Of a stretch of DNA of 64,000 nt, positions 1 through 8,672 are shown one piece after another. A model generated the notes under the pieces. It had not been told where the DNA came from. It worked only from the letters and a program-made list of their open reading frames with translations, and made no database searches. The stretch is from positions 5,084,001-5,148,000 of the forward strand of contig NC_009614.1 in NCBI RefSeq assembly GCF_000012825.1, given 5' to 3'. The first letter of the stretch is position 1. Each line of letters begins with the position of its first letter. The stretch is from Phocaeicola vulgatus ATCC 8482 (GTDB lineage Bacteria > Bacteroidota > Bacteroidia > Bacteroidales > Bacteroidaceae). The translations under genes and the position numbers were made by a program.

Positions 1-346
1 CCATCAACCTGGTACAAGTTTCGGCAGCTGCCTCAATCATCGGTACGGTAGAAGAAGACAACGTTGGGAAAATACTGGTAGTACCATGTTTCATGTGAGC
101 ATTAATGGCTGTACGGAAAGCCTCTTCCGTACCTTCCATAAAATCACCGCCACCACCACCATGACAATGGATTTCCACACCACCGGGAACAACATACATA
201 CCTTTAGCGTCAATCAGCTCGGCTCCGATAACAGCTAAATCACAATTGGTAACTTCTAAAATCTTATTGTCGCGCATAAGGACAGATCCGTCCTTCAACC
301 AGCCCTGTGGGGTAAGAATCTTTGCGTTAATGATTTGGGTCAACAT
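1..346 (-). CDS. nagA: N-acetylglucosamine-6-phosphate deacetylase, N-terminal part
   Basis: Only the first ~115 codons lie in the window; the gene continues past base 1. The product removes the acetyl group from GlcNAc-6-phosphate in the cytoplasm, a step in amino-sugar and sialic acid catabolism. The visible part opens MLTQIINAKILTPQGW, the usual small beta-sandwich start of amidohydrolases, and then carries the metal-binding signature EIHCHGGGGGDFMEG, followed by HGTTSIFPTL. The ATG at 344-346 is the natural start, since a stop-rich AT-rich gap lies upstream. It is on the same strand as the glycan locus to its right but is separated from it by a hairpin terminator, so it is probably a separate unit that handles GlcNAc released by that locus. 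Family assignment is strong; the missing C-terminus cannot be judged. Confidence 0.9.
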   Translation of the reverse strand, partial: MLTQIINAKILTPQGWLKDGSVLMRDNKILEVTNCDLAVIGAELIDAKGMYVVPGGVEIHCHGGGGGDFMEGTEEAFRTAINAHMKHGTTSIFPTLSSSTVPMIEAAAETCTRLM

Positions 347-394
347 GATACTATGATAAGTTAGAATTTTTAATTGGCATATTAAATTTGCCAA

Positions 395-402
395 CAAAAA
401 TA
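395..402 (-). promoter_or_regulatory. candidate -7 element for nagA
   Basis: On the minus strand this reads TATTTTTG, matching the Bacteroides -7 consensus TAnnTTTG, about 50 bases upstream of the nagA start. No clean -33 TTTG is seen at the expected distance, so the call rests on one element. Confidence 0.35.
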
Positions 403-465
403 GCAACTTTTTCACTTTCTAAAACAGATTTCCCCAATTATTTTCCAACTTTTTTTAATAAATAA

Positions 466-492
466 GCCCCGCTTAATAAAATCAAGCGGGGC
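466..492 (-). terminator. hairpin terminator at the end of the glycan locus
   Basis: GCCCCGCTT and AAGCGGGGC form a perfect 9 bp stem with a 9-base loop, 30 bases past the stop codon of the last glycosidase gene. The following T-rich stretch on the minus strand is imperfect (TTATTTATT). It separates the locus from nagA. Confidence 0.75.
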
Positions 493-521
493 ACAGATAG
501 TGGAAATTGAAACAAATCTTT

Positions 522-3026
522 TTACTTACTCATTAAAACTAGCCTACCTGATTTAAGTCCTTTACCTGTTGCGGTCAATATGATTTCTCCCGGTTTATCA
601 GTACTTTGCACAACAGCAGTCATCATTCCGTTAAACACTTTCATCTGCGGAACATGGAAAAGTTCCAATGAAGTGGGATCTCCGTTTGCACCGGCACGAT
701 AGGTTCCCGCACCTTTTACAGAATACTTGATGAGATGCTGCGCATCGGGACAAAGATTACCCTCTTTGTCCACCACTCTTACTGTGACAAATGACAAATC
801 CTTGCCATCAGCCTTTATTTCATTGCGATCTGTAACCAGTTCTATATGGTCGGGCTTGCCTGCCGTATGGATTTCCTTTTCGGCCACAGCTTCCCCCTTA
901 TCATTATAGGCAACCACTTTTACGGTTCCCGGCTCATACTTTGTATCCATCCACATCAAACGGTAGCGTTTCTGGCGTTTGAAATCTGCTATGGAAGCAG
1001 AATCCGCACTATTTTCAGCCGTTACAGTCAAATCTTTGGTACGCTTACCCTGACTCTTGCCATTGATAAACACTTCTGCCGACGGATAATTTGTATAAAC
1101 AAAGATAGGAGTCACTTCTCCTTCACGTCCCGGCCATGTCCAATGAGGAAGGATATGCAGCGTTTCTTCATCTTTGTTCCAATGACTGCGGTACAGATAG
1201 TAACGGTCTTTGGGCAATCCGGCCAGGTCGATGATACCGAACAAAGAAGAATGGCTGGGCCAATCAGTATAATAAGGAGTCGGTTCGCCCAAATAATCGA
1301 AGCCCGTCCATACAAATTCTCCGATACCCCATGCGTTATCCTCATGCCAAATCCAGTCATCCTCCGGCAAATTGGACCAACCACAATGTTCCACATCGTA
1401 AGAAGAAGACTGATGATCGTCATATTTCTTCATAGCCTGACGGACAACAGGGAATTTATAGACGCCACGCGAACTTACTGTAGAAGCTGTTTCACTACCT
1501 AGAATAATCTGCTGAGGCAATTTCTTATAGTTTTCTGGATATTTATGAGGGCGGTAATTGAAACCGGCCACATCCATCACAGCAGCCATATTATTATTTA
1601 CTACAGCATCAGGCGCATCCATACCTTGTGTTACAGGACGGGTAGGATCTTCACGATGACAGATATCCTGTAACATACGCGAAAGCTTTGGTCCGTTATT
1701 GCCATTCCACTGGTCGGGTACTTCGTTACCGATGCACCACATAACAATACTCGGATTGTTACGGTAATGACGGATCAGATTAGTCAGATCCTTCTCCACC
1801 CATTCATCAAATATTTTATGATAACCGTTGGCCATCTTTGCCGATTTCCACTCGTCGAAAGACTCCACCATCAGCATCATACCCATTTCATCACAAGCCT
1901 CCACCAATTCGGGTGCCGGCATATTATGAGAAGTACGGATGGCATTACAACCCATATCTTTCAGAATACGAATCTGACGACGTATAGCGGCATCATTTAC
2001 AGCACCGCCTAACGGACCCAAGTCATGATGGTTACATACCCCTTTGAATTTGGTCAGCTTTCCATTCAGGAAAAAGCCCTTGCCGGGAACAATCTCCAAA
2101 GTACGGATACCAAAGCGGGTGGTATATTCGTCTTTCAAGGTATTCCCTTCATATACTTTGGATTCAGCTGTATAAAGAACCGGAGTATCAGGACTCCACA
2201 ACTCAGGATTAGCCACTGCAAACTCCTGTTCAAACAAAGCATTATCAAAAACACTCAACTTGTTTTCCCCGGTAGCAACCACTTTGCCGTTTTTATCCTT
2301 GATCTGCGTCACAATACGGTAATTATCCTTATTAGCTCCTTCAGGGCTAACCAAAGAAGTTTTCAAAGACACTTTTGCATATTTGTCTGTCACCACAGGA
2401 GTGGTAACATACGTCCCCCAAGCAGGAATATGCGTATCTTCATTGATTACCAGATGAACATTGCGGTACAATCCGGCCCCCGGATACCAACGTGATGATT
2501 CAGGCTCGTTTTCCAAACGGACTGCCAGTTCGTTCCTCTCACCCGGTTTCAGATAAGGGGTCGCATCCACATAAAAAGAATTATAACCGTAGGGCCAATA
2601 ACCGGCCTCCTGCCCGTTCACATAAACACGGGCATGGCTCATTGCTCCATCAAATATCAAAGTCGCTTTCTTGCCTTTCTCAAAACCGGGAGCATCAAAG
2701 TTCAGGCGATACCATCCGGTTCCTACAAACGGAAGACCTCCGGTACGTCCGGCATGTTCCATCGCCTCGGTCTGTCCATCTTGAGTAATAGCCATTTCCT
2801 GCTTGTCGTTATTGATACTGAACGGACCATAAATCGCCCAATCATGAGGAACGGTGACGTTCTGCCATTTACTGTCATTATAACCGGGATTGGCAAATTC
2901 CGCATTATCTTCACGCGTAAATTTCCATCCTTTTTCGAAAGTCTGCTCTGTACGTACCTGCGCTTGCAAAAAAGCAAAATAACAAACAGCTCCTAACGCA
3001 GCACACAAAAATCGTTTCGTATTCAT
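522..3026 (-). CDS. glycoside hydrolase family 2, probable exo-beta-galactosidase
   Basis: Secreted or periplasmic GH2 enzyme of 834 residues, expected to remove terminal beta-linked galactose. Residues 1-22 are a signal peptide. A jelly-roll sugar-binding domain (about 25-195) is followed by an Ig-like domain (200-310) and a TIM barrel (about 315-610). The general acid/base is Glu435 in WCIGNEVPDQ and the nucleophile is Glu512 in IILGSETAS. The C-terminal part resembles the DUF4982-type and invasin-like Ig domains common in Bacteroides GH2 proteins. It is the last gene of the locus, 2 bases after the GH92 stop. In a sialylated N-glycan pathway it would act after sialidase and before the hexosaminidases. 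Beta-glucuronidase or another GH2 specificity cannot be excluded from sequence alone. Confidence 0.85.
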   Translation of the reverse strand: MNTKRFLCAALGAVCYFAFLQAQVRTEQTFEKGWKFTREDNAEFANPGYNDSKWQNVTVPHDWAIYGPFSINNDKQEMAITQDGQTEAMEHAGRTGGLPFVGTGWYRLNFDAPGFEKGKKATLIFDGAMSHARVYVNGQEAGYWPYGYNSFYVDATPYLKPGERNELAVRLENEPESSRWYPGAGLYRNVHLVINEDTHIPAWGTYVTTPVVTDKYAKVSLKTSLVSPEGANKDNYRIVTQIKDKNGKVVATGENKLSVFDNALFEQEFAVANPELWSPDTPVLYTAESKVYEGNTLKDEYTTRFGIRTLEIVPGKGFFLNGKLTKFKGVCNHHDLGPLGGAVNDAAIRRQIRILKDMGCNAIRTSHNMPAPELVEACDEMGMMLMVESFDEWKSAKMANGYHKIFDEWVEKDLTNLIRHYRNNPSIVMWCIGNEVPDQWNGNNGPKLSRMLQDICHREDPTRPVTQGMDAPDAVVNNNMAAVMDVAGFNYRPHKYPENYKKLPQQIILGSETASTVSSRGVYKFPVVRQAMKKYDDHQSSSYDVEHCGWSNLPEDDWIWHEDNAWGIGEFVWTGFDYLGEPTPYYTDWPSHSSLFGIIDLAGLPKDRYYLYRSHWNKDEETLHILPHWTWPGREGEVTPIFVYTNYPSAEVFINGKSQGKRTKDLTVTAENSADSASIADFKRQKRYRLMWMDTKYEPGTVKVVAYNDKGEAVAEKEIHTAGKPDHIELVTDRNEIKADGKDLSFVTVRVVDKEGNLCPDAQHLIKYSVKGAGTYRAGANGDPTSLELFHVPQMKVFNGMMTAVVQSTDKPGEIILTATGKGLKSGRLVLMSK

Positions 3027-3028
3027 AG

Positions 3029-5281
3029 TTATTTCTTATTAGGATTTTCTGTTACTATAAAAGTAATTTCACCTGCCTTGATCAAATCATCATGCGAAAT
3101 CAAATATTTATTAATCTTCTTATTGCCCAGTCTGATTTCCTTTATATAATCCCCTTGTCCTTCTTTCTTGATAACCAATTCTTTCTTGCCCCAATATTTA
3201 GGATCAAGCTGAACGGTCACTTTATCAAAAGTAGGAGTGGTCAATGTATATTCGGGCACACCCGGACAATCCGGATAGAATCCCATCATACTGAATATAG
3301 CCCATGCAGACATCGTACCCGTATCATCATTGCCGGGAATTCCATCCGGCTTAGTTGTGAAATACTTAGCCAGCAATTCCTTCACCAATTTCTGTGTACG
3401 CCATTCTTCACCTTTGAAACGACTGAACAGGTAAGGATAGGCTATATCGGGTTCATTGGCCGGATCATAATTCCCTTCATCAAACACGCTTTGCAATTTA
3501 TCAACAAATTTCTTGTCGCCCCCCATCAACTTTACCAAGCCATTGATATCATGAGGCACAAAGAAAGTGTAATTCCATGCATTACCTTCATGGAAACCGG
3601 GACTAGGTGCAAAATTAGCTCCTTCTTTCGGATCAAACGGTTCATAGAATTTGCCTTCTTTAGTTATCGGACGCAAGGTTCCGAAATCCTTGCTATAATA
3701 ATTTTTATAGCCCATAGAACGTTTGCGGAACAATTTCGCATCTTCTTTCTTACCTAAAGCCTCCGCCAAGGTAGAAAGTGCATAGTCGGCAACATAGTAT
3801 TCCAAAGCATGAGAAACCGAATTATCATACTGACTTTCCATCGGCACATACCCTTTGGACATATAATCGTCATTATCCGGACGCATCAGATTATCCTTGC
3901 CCGGAGTAGTGGCCGACTTATACATTCCCTTATAAGCTTCGTCAATGTCAAAGTCTTGCAATCCCTTCATCCAACTGTCTACCAGAACAGGAATAGAAGG
4001 GTCACCTTCCATCGTCAATGTTTCACGACCATACAATTCCCATTTCGGGAACCATCCGTGTTCCTTGTATATGCCCATCATGGTGTGAATCATATCCATC
4101 TGACGCTCCGGATATACCAAAGTCATCAACTGGTGATAGTTACGATAAGTATCCCACAATGAGAATACCGTGTAACGGTTATGGTTGGTGGTCAAAATCT
4201 TATCTCCCTCCATTTGTGGATATTGTCCGCTTACATCCTGCAAAATATTCGGATGAACCATCGTGTGATACATAGCGGTATAGAATACTCCTTTTTGCTC
4301 TTCCGTTCCACCTTCCACTTTGATACGGGAAAGATCATCGTTCCATTTCTTACGGGCTTCCGCACGCAGTTTGTCGAATGTTGTACCGAAAGGCTGTTCT
4401 TTTTCCAGATTCAAACGGGCATTCTCTATGCTGACAAAAGACACGCCCATACTGACTTCAATCACTTCTTCCGCTGTGGTATCGTAAGTAAACCACACTC
4501 CTATATCATCTCCGCTTATTTCTTTTGTATAAGCAGTATAGAGTTTGTATTTACCGGCCGTATCATCCCATTGCGCCTCCACACCCATCGGACGCATCAT
4601 TTTCCAATAACCGCGTTTTGCCGGTACTTTGTTGATACGCATTACAAAATAGATAGGAAATACCGCCTGAGGATTATAACAGAAAGTTCCCAACAATTTG
4701 GTACCTTCAATCTCACGGTCGTTTACAAAACGAACGGTAGCACCACTCTCATTGGTCAATCCCTCTCCCAGATTCAACAAGATATTGCTTTGTCCGGCAG
4801 GAAAAGTAAAGCGTGCCATACTGGTACGTGGAGTGGCAGTCAGTTCACATTTCACATTGTATTTATCCAGTATATTGGTATAATAACCCGGATTTGCAGT
4901 TTCACCTTGATAGAAGCTTCCATAATTATGATAATCCACATCCAGTTTGCCGGTGGTAGGCATTAATAACAATGATCCCAATTCCGGACAGCCTACCCCG
5001 CTAAGATTAACGTGCGCAAAGCCGGTAAGATATTTATTATTGAATTCGTATGGAGTGGACCACCATTGCTTGTCTTTATCCTTATCCCCTTCGGGAACCC
5101 CCATCACATTGAAAGGAGTCACCGACATCATTCCATGAGGGGTTAATGCTCCGGGGTTTGTCGTACCGTAATTAGTAGTACCCACAAAAGGGTTTACATA
5201 ATCTACCGGCTCTTTCTGTGCTGCCGCAGAAAAAACTGAGATACAAGCCAGAACAGCCGATAACAAAATTTGTTTCTTCAT
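3029..5281 (-). CDS. glycoside hydrolase family 92 alpha-mannosidase
   Basis: Exo-acting, calcium-dependent alpha-mannosidase of 750 residues with a signal peptide (1-21, cleavage near AAAQ). The GH92 hallmarks are all present: the N-terminal VDYVNPFVGT, the barrel segment FSLWDTYRNYHQLM, HEGNAWNYTFFVPHD with the likely catalytic acid Glu, and GNDDTGTMSAW with the likely base Asp. Length is typical of the family. It sits between a GH20 and a GH2 gene with gaps of 26 and 2 bases, which indicates a shared transcript. Its role here would be trimming the mannose arms of N-glycans after the outer sugars are gone. Linkage specificity (alpha-1,2, 1,3 or 1,6) cannot be read from the sequence. Confidence 0.93.
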   Translation of the reverse strand: MKKQILLSAVLACISVFSAAAQKEPVDYVNPFVGTTNYGTTNPGALTPHGMMSVTPFNVMGVPEGDKDKDKQWWSTPYEFNNKYLTGFAHVNLSGVGCPELGSLLLMPTTGKLDVDYHNYGSFYQGETANPGYYTNILDKYNVKCELTATPRTSMARFTFPAGQSNILLNLGEGLTNESGATVRFVNDREIEGTKLLGTFCYNPQAVFPIYFVMRINKVPAKRGYWKMMRPMGVEAQWDDTAGKYKLYTAYTKEISGDDIGVWFTYDTTAEEVIEVSMGVSFVSIENARLNLEKEQPFGTTFDKLRAEARKKWNDDLSRIKVEGGTEEQKGVFYTAMYHTMVHPNILQDVSGQYPQMEGDKILTTNHNRYTVFSLWDTYRNYHQLMTLVYPERQMDMIHTMMGIYKEHGWFPKWELYGRETLTMEGDPSIPVLVDSWMKGLQDFDIDEAYKGMYKSATTPGKDNLMRPDNDDYMSKGYVPMESQYDNSVSHALEYYVADYALSTLAEALGKKEDAKLFRKRSMGYKNYYSKDFGTLRPITKEGKFYEPFDPKEGANFAPSPGFHEGNAWNYTFFVPHDINGLVKLMGGDKKFVDKLQSVFDEGNYDPANEPDIAYPYLFSRFKGEEWRTQKLVKELLAKYFTTKPDGIPGNDDTGTMSAWAIFSMMGFYPDCPGVPEYTLTTPTFDKVTVQLDPKYWGKKELVIKKEGQGDYIKEIRLGNKKINKYLISHDDLIKAGEITFIVTENPNKK

Positions 5282-5307
5282 GCTATTTGTTGTTTATATA
5301 AGTTCTA

Positions 5308-7362
5308 TTATTTCACTACAATTTCATCTGTAAACAAGAAACCTCCGAATTCGCCCGAAGATGCCTGATAACGTATGTAACGTGCTTTGGCATTTCCTTC
5401 CCAACCAAAGTTGATGAAAGTCACTTTGTCATCCTTCACTACTTTATGCTCCATGCGCTTCAGTTCCGTAAACTCCTTACCATCATTGGAAACGGAAATG
5501 ATCACTTCTGAAGGCATAAAGACTTCAGGTCCACACACCTGCATAAAGTCTGCTCCAACAGAATGAATTTCTGTTTCTTTTTCCATATCAATGGTCACAT
5601 CCATTCTTTTCTTGTCTATAAAACCTTGCCAACGCCTGTCACCATAAGTCCAGCCTCCGATCACACCATCTACCAAGGCACTGTCACCACCGGCCGAATA
5701 GCCGGGATAATAAGCGGCATCCGGTCCGTAAGCCACTTTCTTACCTACTGCCAAATGCTGTACGGGCTGATCCGCTCCCGGACGATTTCCTATCTCATTT
5801 TTCAATTCAAAAGGATGGTATCCTTCAGCTTTCAATGCCTCTACCTCTTTCAATGCACGAACATGAAAATCATCATAGTTCTTCACAGAAGGGGCACTCC
5901 AAGCAACTTCCGCCAAGGCAAGAATACGAGGATAAATCATCATTTCCGCATGTTCCGGAGTCGGAATATATTCTGTGAATAAATTAGCTTGTACTCCATA
6001 CACCAACTGGACTTTATCCGCACTCAAAGTATCGGGTACAGGATTAAATGAATAAACTTTGGACAAAGGCAGATAGCCTCCTATTGCTTCCGGCTGGGAA
6101 TCAGGAGCATCCTGATAAGAATCAAAATAGCAGAACTCACCCGGACTCATAATAGCCATGTGGCCGGAATCAACCGCTTTCATTCCCCCTTCCGTGCCAC
6201 GCCATGACATGACAGTGGCATTAGGTGCCAAACCACCTTCCAATATTTCATCCCAACCCAATAATTTACGTCCGTGGGCATTCAAAAAGACCTCAATACG
6301 ATGAATCAGATAACTCTGTAACTCGTTCACATCTTTCAAGCCTTCTTTTTTCATACGTGCCTGGCACAGTTTGCAAGTGGGCCATGAGGCTTTACCTGCC
6401 TCATCCCCTCCTATATGAATATATTCGGACGGGAAAAGTTCCATTACCTCTGTCAACACATTTTCCAGAAACTCAAAAGTCTTTTCATTACCGACACAGA
6501 AATCGGCTTGTTTGTAAGGTTCGTGTGTACAAGACAACTCAGGATAAGCAGTCAGTACTTCTTCCGAATGCGCAGGCATCTCTATCTCAGGAATAACAGT
6601 AATAAAACGTTCCTGAGCGTATGCCACCAGTTCGCGGATATCATCTTGAGTATAATAACCTCCGTGAGCATCTTTACTGCCTTCTTCTTCATACCGTCGT
6701 CCGTTATTCCACCATTCTTTCCAGGTAGGAAACTCACGCCATGCCGCAAATTCTGTCAGACGGGGATATTTTTTTATTTCAAGACGCCAGCCCGCAGCGT
6801 CAGTAAGATGCAGATGCAGACGGTTCAATTTATAATATGCCAAAGCATCCATCTGCTTTTTTATAAATTCCTTATCGAAGAAATGACGGGAAACATCCAT
6901 CATAAAGCCACGATAAGCAAAACGGGGTTCATCTGTAATGACTCCTGCCGGCAATCCTTTTTCATCAACCATTTGCAGCATAGTCTGAACTCCATAGAAC
7001 AATCCTGCCCCGGAAGTTGCACGAATAAGTACCTGATCAGGAGTTACCGTCAGAACATATCCCTCGGAAGAGTTTACCTCCGGCAGTTCCGCCACTTGTT
7101 TCAAGACAACATTATGTCCCTCTTCTGCTATTACCGGTTTCAAATTCATGGAAGAAGCCACCAGATAATCTTCCAAAATCTTCTTGTCCCCCTCAGACGC
7201 ATCTATATATAACCCTGTTTCCGAATTCAATGAAAACACTTCCTGCTGTAATTCCACCTTTAATGGTGCGGGAATAACAGAAAGTGTGCGTTGCTCTTCT
7301 TTCGTGCAACTTGCAAACAGCAAGCCCAATGCAACTTCCGCCAATATAATCAATCTTCTCAT
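5308..7362 (-). CDS. GH20 beta-N-acetylhexosaminidase, lipoprotein
   Basis: Exo-hexosaminidase of 684 residues that would release terminal GlcNAc or GalNAc. It begins with a lipoprotein signal (MRRLIILAEVALGLLFASC, lipobox Cys at 19), so it is likely anchored in a membrane. A GH20 N-terminal alpha/beta domain (about 30-140) precedes the TIM barrel, which has the catalytic Asp-Glu pair in HIGGDEA and the substrate-binding MSWRGTEGG. A C-terminal discoidin-like (F5/8 type C) domain ends the protein. The ATG overlaps the stop of the upstream NanM-like gene by 4 bases (ATGA), a sign of translational coupling. It is one of three GH20 paralogues in this locus; they differ in motif and C-terminal domain, so they probably have different linkage preferences. 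Confidence 0.92.
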   Translation of the reverse strand: MRRLIILAEVALGLLFASCTKEEQRTLSVIPAPLKVELQQEVFSLNSETGLYIDASEGDKKILEDYLVASSMNLKPVIAEEGHNVVLKQVAELPEVNSSEGYVLTVTPDQVLIRATSGAGLFYGVQTMLQMVDEKGLPAGVITDEPRFAYRGFMMDVSRHFFDKEFIKKQMDALAYYKLNRLHLHLTDAAGWRLEIKKYPRLTEFAAWREFPTWKEWWNNGRRYEEEGSKDAHGGYYTQDDIRELVAYAQERFITVIPEIEMPAHSEEVLTAYPELSCTHEPYKQADFCVGNEKTFEFLENVLTEVMELFPSEYIHIGGDEAGKASWPTCKLCQARMKKEGLKDVNELQSYLIHRIEVFLNAHGRKLLGWDEILEGGLAPNATVMSWRGTEGGMKAVDSGHMAIMSPGEFCYFDSYQDAPDSQPEAIGGYLPLSKVYSFNPVPDTLSADKVQLVYGVQANLFTEYIPTPEHAEMMIYPRILALAEVAWSAPSVKNYDDFHVRALKEVEALKAEGYHPFELKNEIGNRPGADQPVQHLAVGKKVAYGPDAAYYPGYSAGGDSALVDGVIGGWTYGDRRWQGFIDKKRMDVTIDMEKETEIHSVGADFMQVCGPEVFMPSEVIISVSNDGKEFTELKRMEHKVVKDDKVTFINFGWEGNAKARYIRYQASSGEFGGFLFTDEIVVK

Positions 7363-8486
7363 CTTCTCTTTTCTTTAATTCTATTAATTTCATTAGTACG
7401 AATGCCTGGTTTCAATTCTCCATTAATAATGTAATGAAATCCGTCCTGCGAAACTATTACAGCTCCGGCACGCGCACCTTGTTCATATTCGCCTAATGTA
7501 GTCCATTTATCCGTCTGCGGATGATAGAGCAGCAGGTTTCTATTAAACCGATACCACTCTACAGGATGTGACAAATATTCTTTTCCCGCATAAATACCTT
7601 GCAGAGCTTTTAAGAATATATCCTTATCAACTCCTCCGGCACACAATATCATACCCTCGCCAAAAGAGGTTCCCATTCCACCACCTAAAGAGATCTCATT
7701 ACCTTCCGCATCATACGGGGTGGCAACCGATGACCATTCTTTCGTTTCCGGAGAATACATATATCCATCTACTGACAAAGAAGCCTGATGCCCTTCAACA
7801 GCCGGGGCAAATCCCCCCCACACATAAAGTTTTCCATCTTGTGCCACGCAAACAGATTGTACTCTGGGTTCACCCGGAATATCTGTTTCTCTTTTCCATC
7901 CTCCAGACAAATCCGACAGATCAAGCATGTACATGGCCGAGGATGGAATGCCATTTACATTTCCACCGACAATATATAGTGAATGTCCTACTAATGCACC
8001 TGCCATATTATCCATAGTTACAGGCAAAGAGGGCAAAGTATCTCTTTTCAAGGTGTCTTTTTGCAAAGATAAAAGAAAAACATCAGACAAGCTGTGTGTT
8101 GCCGTAGTCCCTCCAACACAAATTAACCCTTTTTCAGTAGAAATAGTGACTCCATAAGCTGCTGCCTGAGGCAGTTGGCCTATTTTCTTCCACTCAAAAG
8201 CCGTATCATTTGACAAAGGGGCGATATATATATCCCGATAATAAGCTTTTTTTCCTCCATCGGCTACCGGTATATCAGGGAAATTACAACCTCCGGCTAT
8301 CAGCAAATTTCCTTCAATCACTCCCGCATATAATGCAGAAACTCCCTTAAGAAAACCGGTATTCTCTGTAGGGAACCCATGCATTTTCTCAAGAGATATT
8401 TCAGAAGCATCCGATTGACCGCTACAAGCAGCCATTGTCATCATGCCCAGTATCGCATAAACGCCATATATTATTTTTCTGATCAT
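7359..8486 (-). CDS. NanM-like kelch-repeat sialic acid epimerase/mutarotase
   Basis: Predicted beta-propeller of 375 residues, of the cyclically permuted mutarotase group related to N-acetylneuraminate epimerase NanM, which converts alpha- to beta-Neu5Ac after release by sialidase. The start at 8486 is preferred over an in-frame ATG 96 bases upstream because it gives a proper lipoprotein signal (MIRKIIYGVYAILGMMTMAAC). Kelch-like blades are visible as repeated Gly-Gly plus Trp patterns, for example LLIAGGCNF, GLICVGGTT, LYIVGGNVNG and LYVWGGFAP. Its place inside a sialidase locus supports the sialic acid role. A general kelch protein of another function is the alternative. Confidence 0.8.
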   Translation of the reverse strand: MIRKIIYGVYAILGMMTMAACSGQSDASEISLEKMHGFPTENTGFLKGVSALYAGVIEGNLLIAGGCNFPDIPVADGGKKAYYRDIYIAPLSNDTAFEWKKIGQLPQAAAYGVTISTEKGLICVGGTTATHSLSDVFLLSLQKDTLKRDTLPSLPVTMDNMAGALVGHSLYIVGGNVNGIPSSAMYMLDLSDLSGGWKRETDIPGEPRVQSVCVAQDGKLYVWGGFAPAVEGHQASLSVDGYMYSPETKEWSSVATPYDAEGNEISLGGGMGTSFGEGMILCAGGVDKDIFLKALQGIYAGKEYLSHPVEWYRFNRNLLLYHPQTDKWTTLGEYEQGARAGAVIVSQDGFHYIINGELKPGIRTNEINRIKEKRR

Positions 8487-8514
8487 GTTTTCATGGTGAA
8501 GCAAATAATAAAAA

Positions 8515-8650
8515 GTGTGCCAAAAGCAAATCAGCCATCCCGCTTGCCCCAGAAACGGATTGCACCAACGCAAACACAGCATTCCTTACGCATATGGACG
8601 GAGGCATTCCACCTCACGCCCAACGGTACTCTATCACACTTTTGGCACAC
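8515..8650. repeat. 12 bp inverted repeat spanning an internal operon gap
   Basis: GTGTGCCAAAAG at 8515-8526 is repeated inverted as CTTTTGGCACAC at 8639-8650, inside the unusual 186-base gap between two glycosidase-locus genes whose other gaps are mostly under 30 bases. It could be a hairpin in the mRNA or the scar of a small inserted element. Confidence 0.6.
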
Positions 8651-8672
8651 AGTCATTATTTGAATATAACTA

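Noticed and set aside
846-1502. Long open frame opposite the GH2 beta-galactosidase gene.
   Set aside because: Antisense shadow of a well-supported gene; no start signal or domain.
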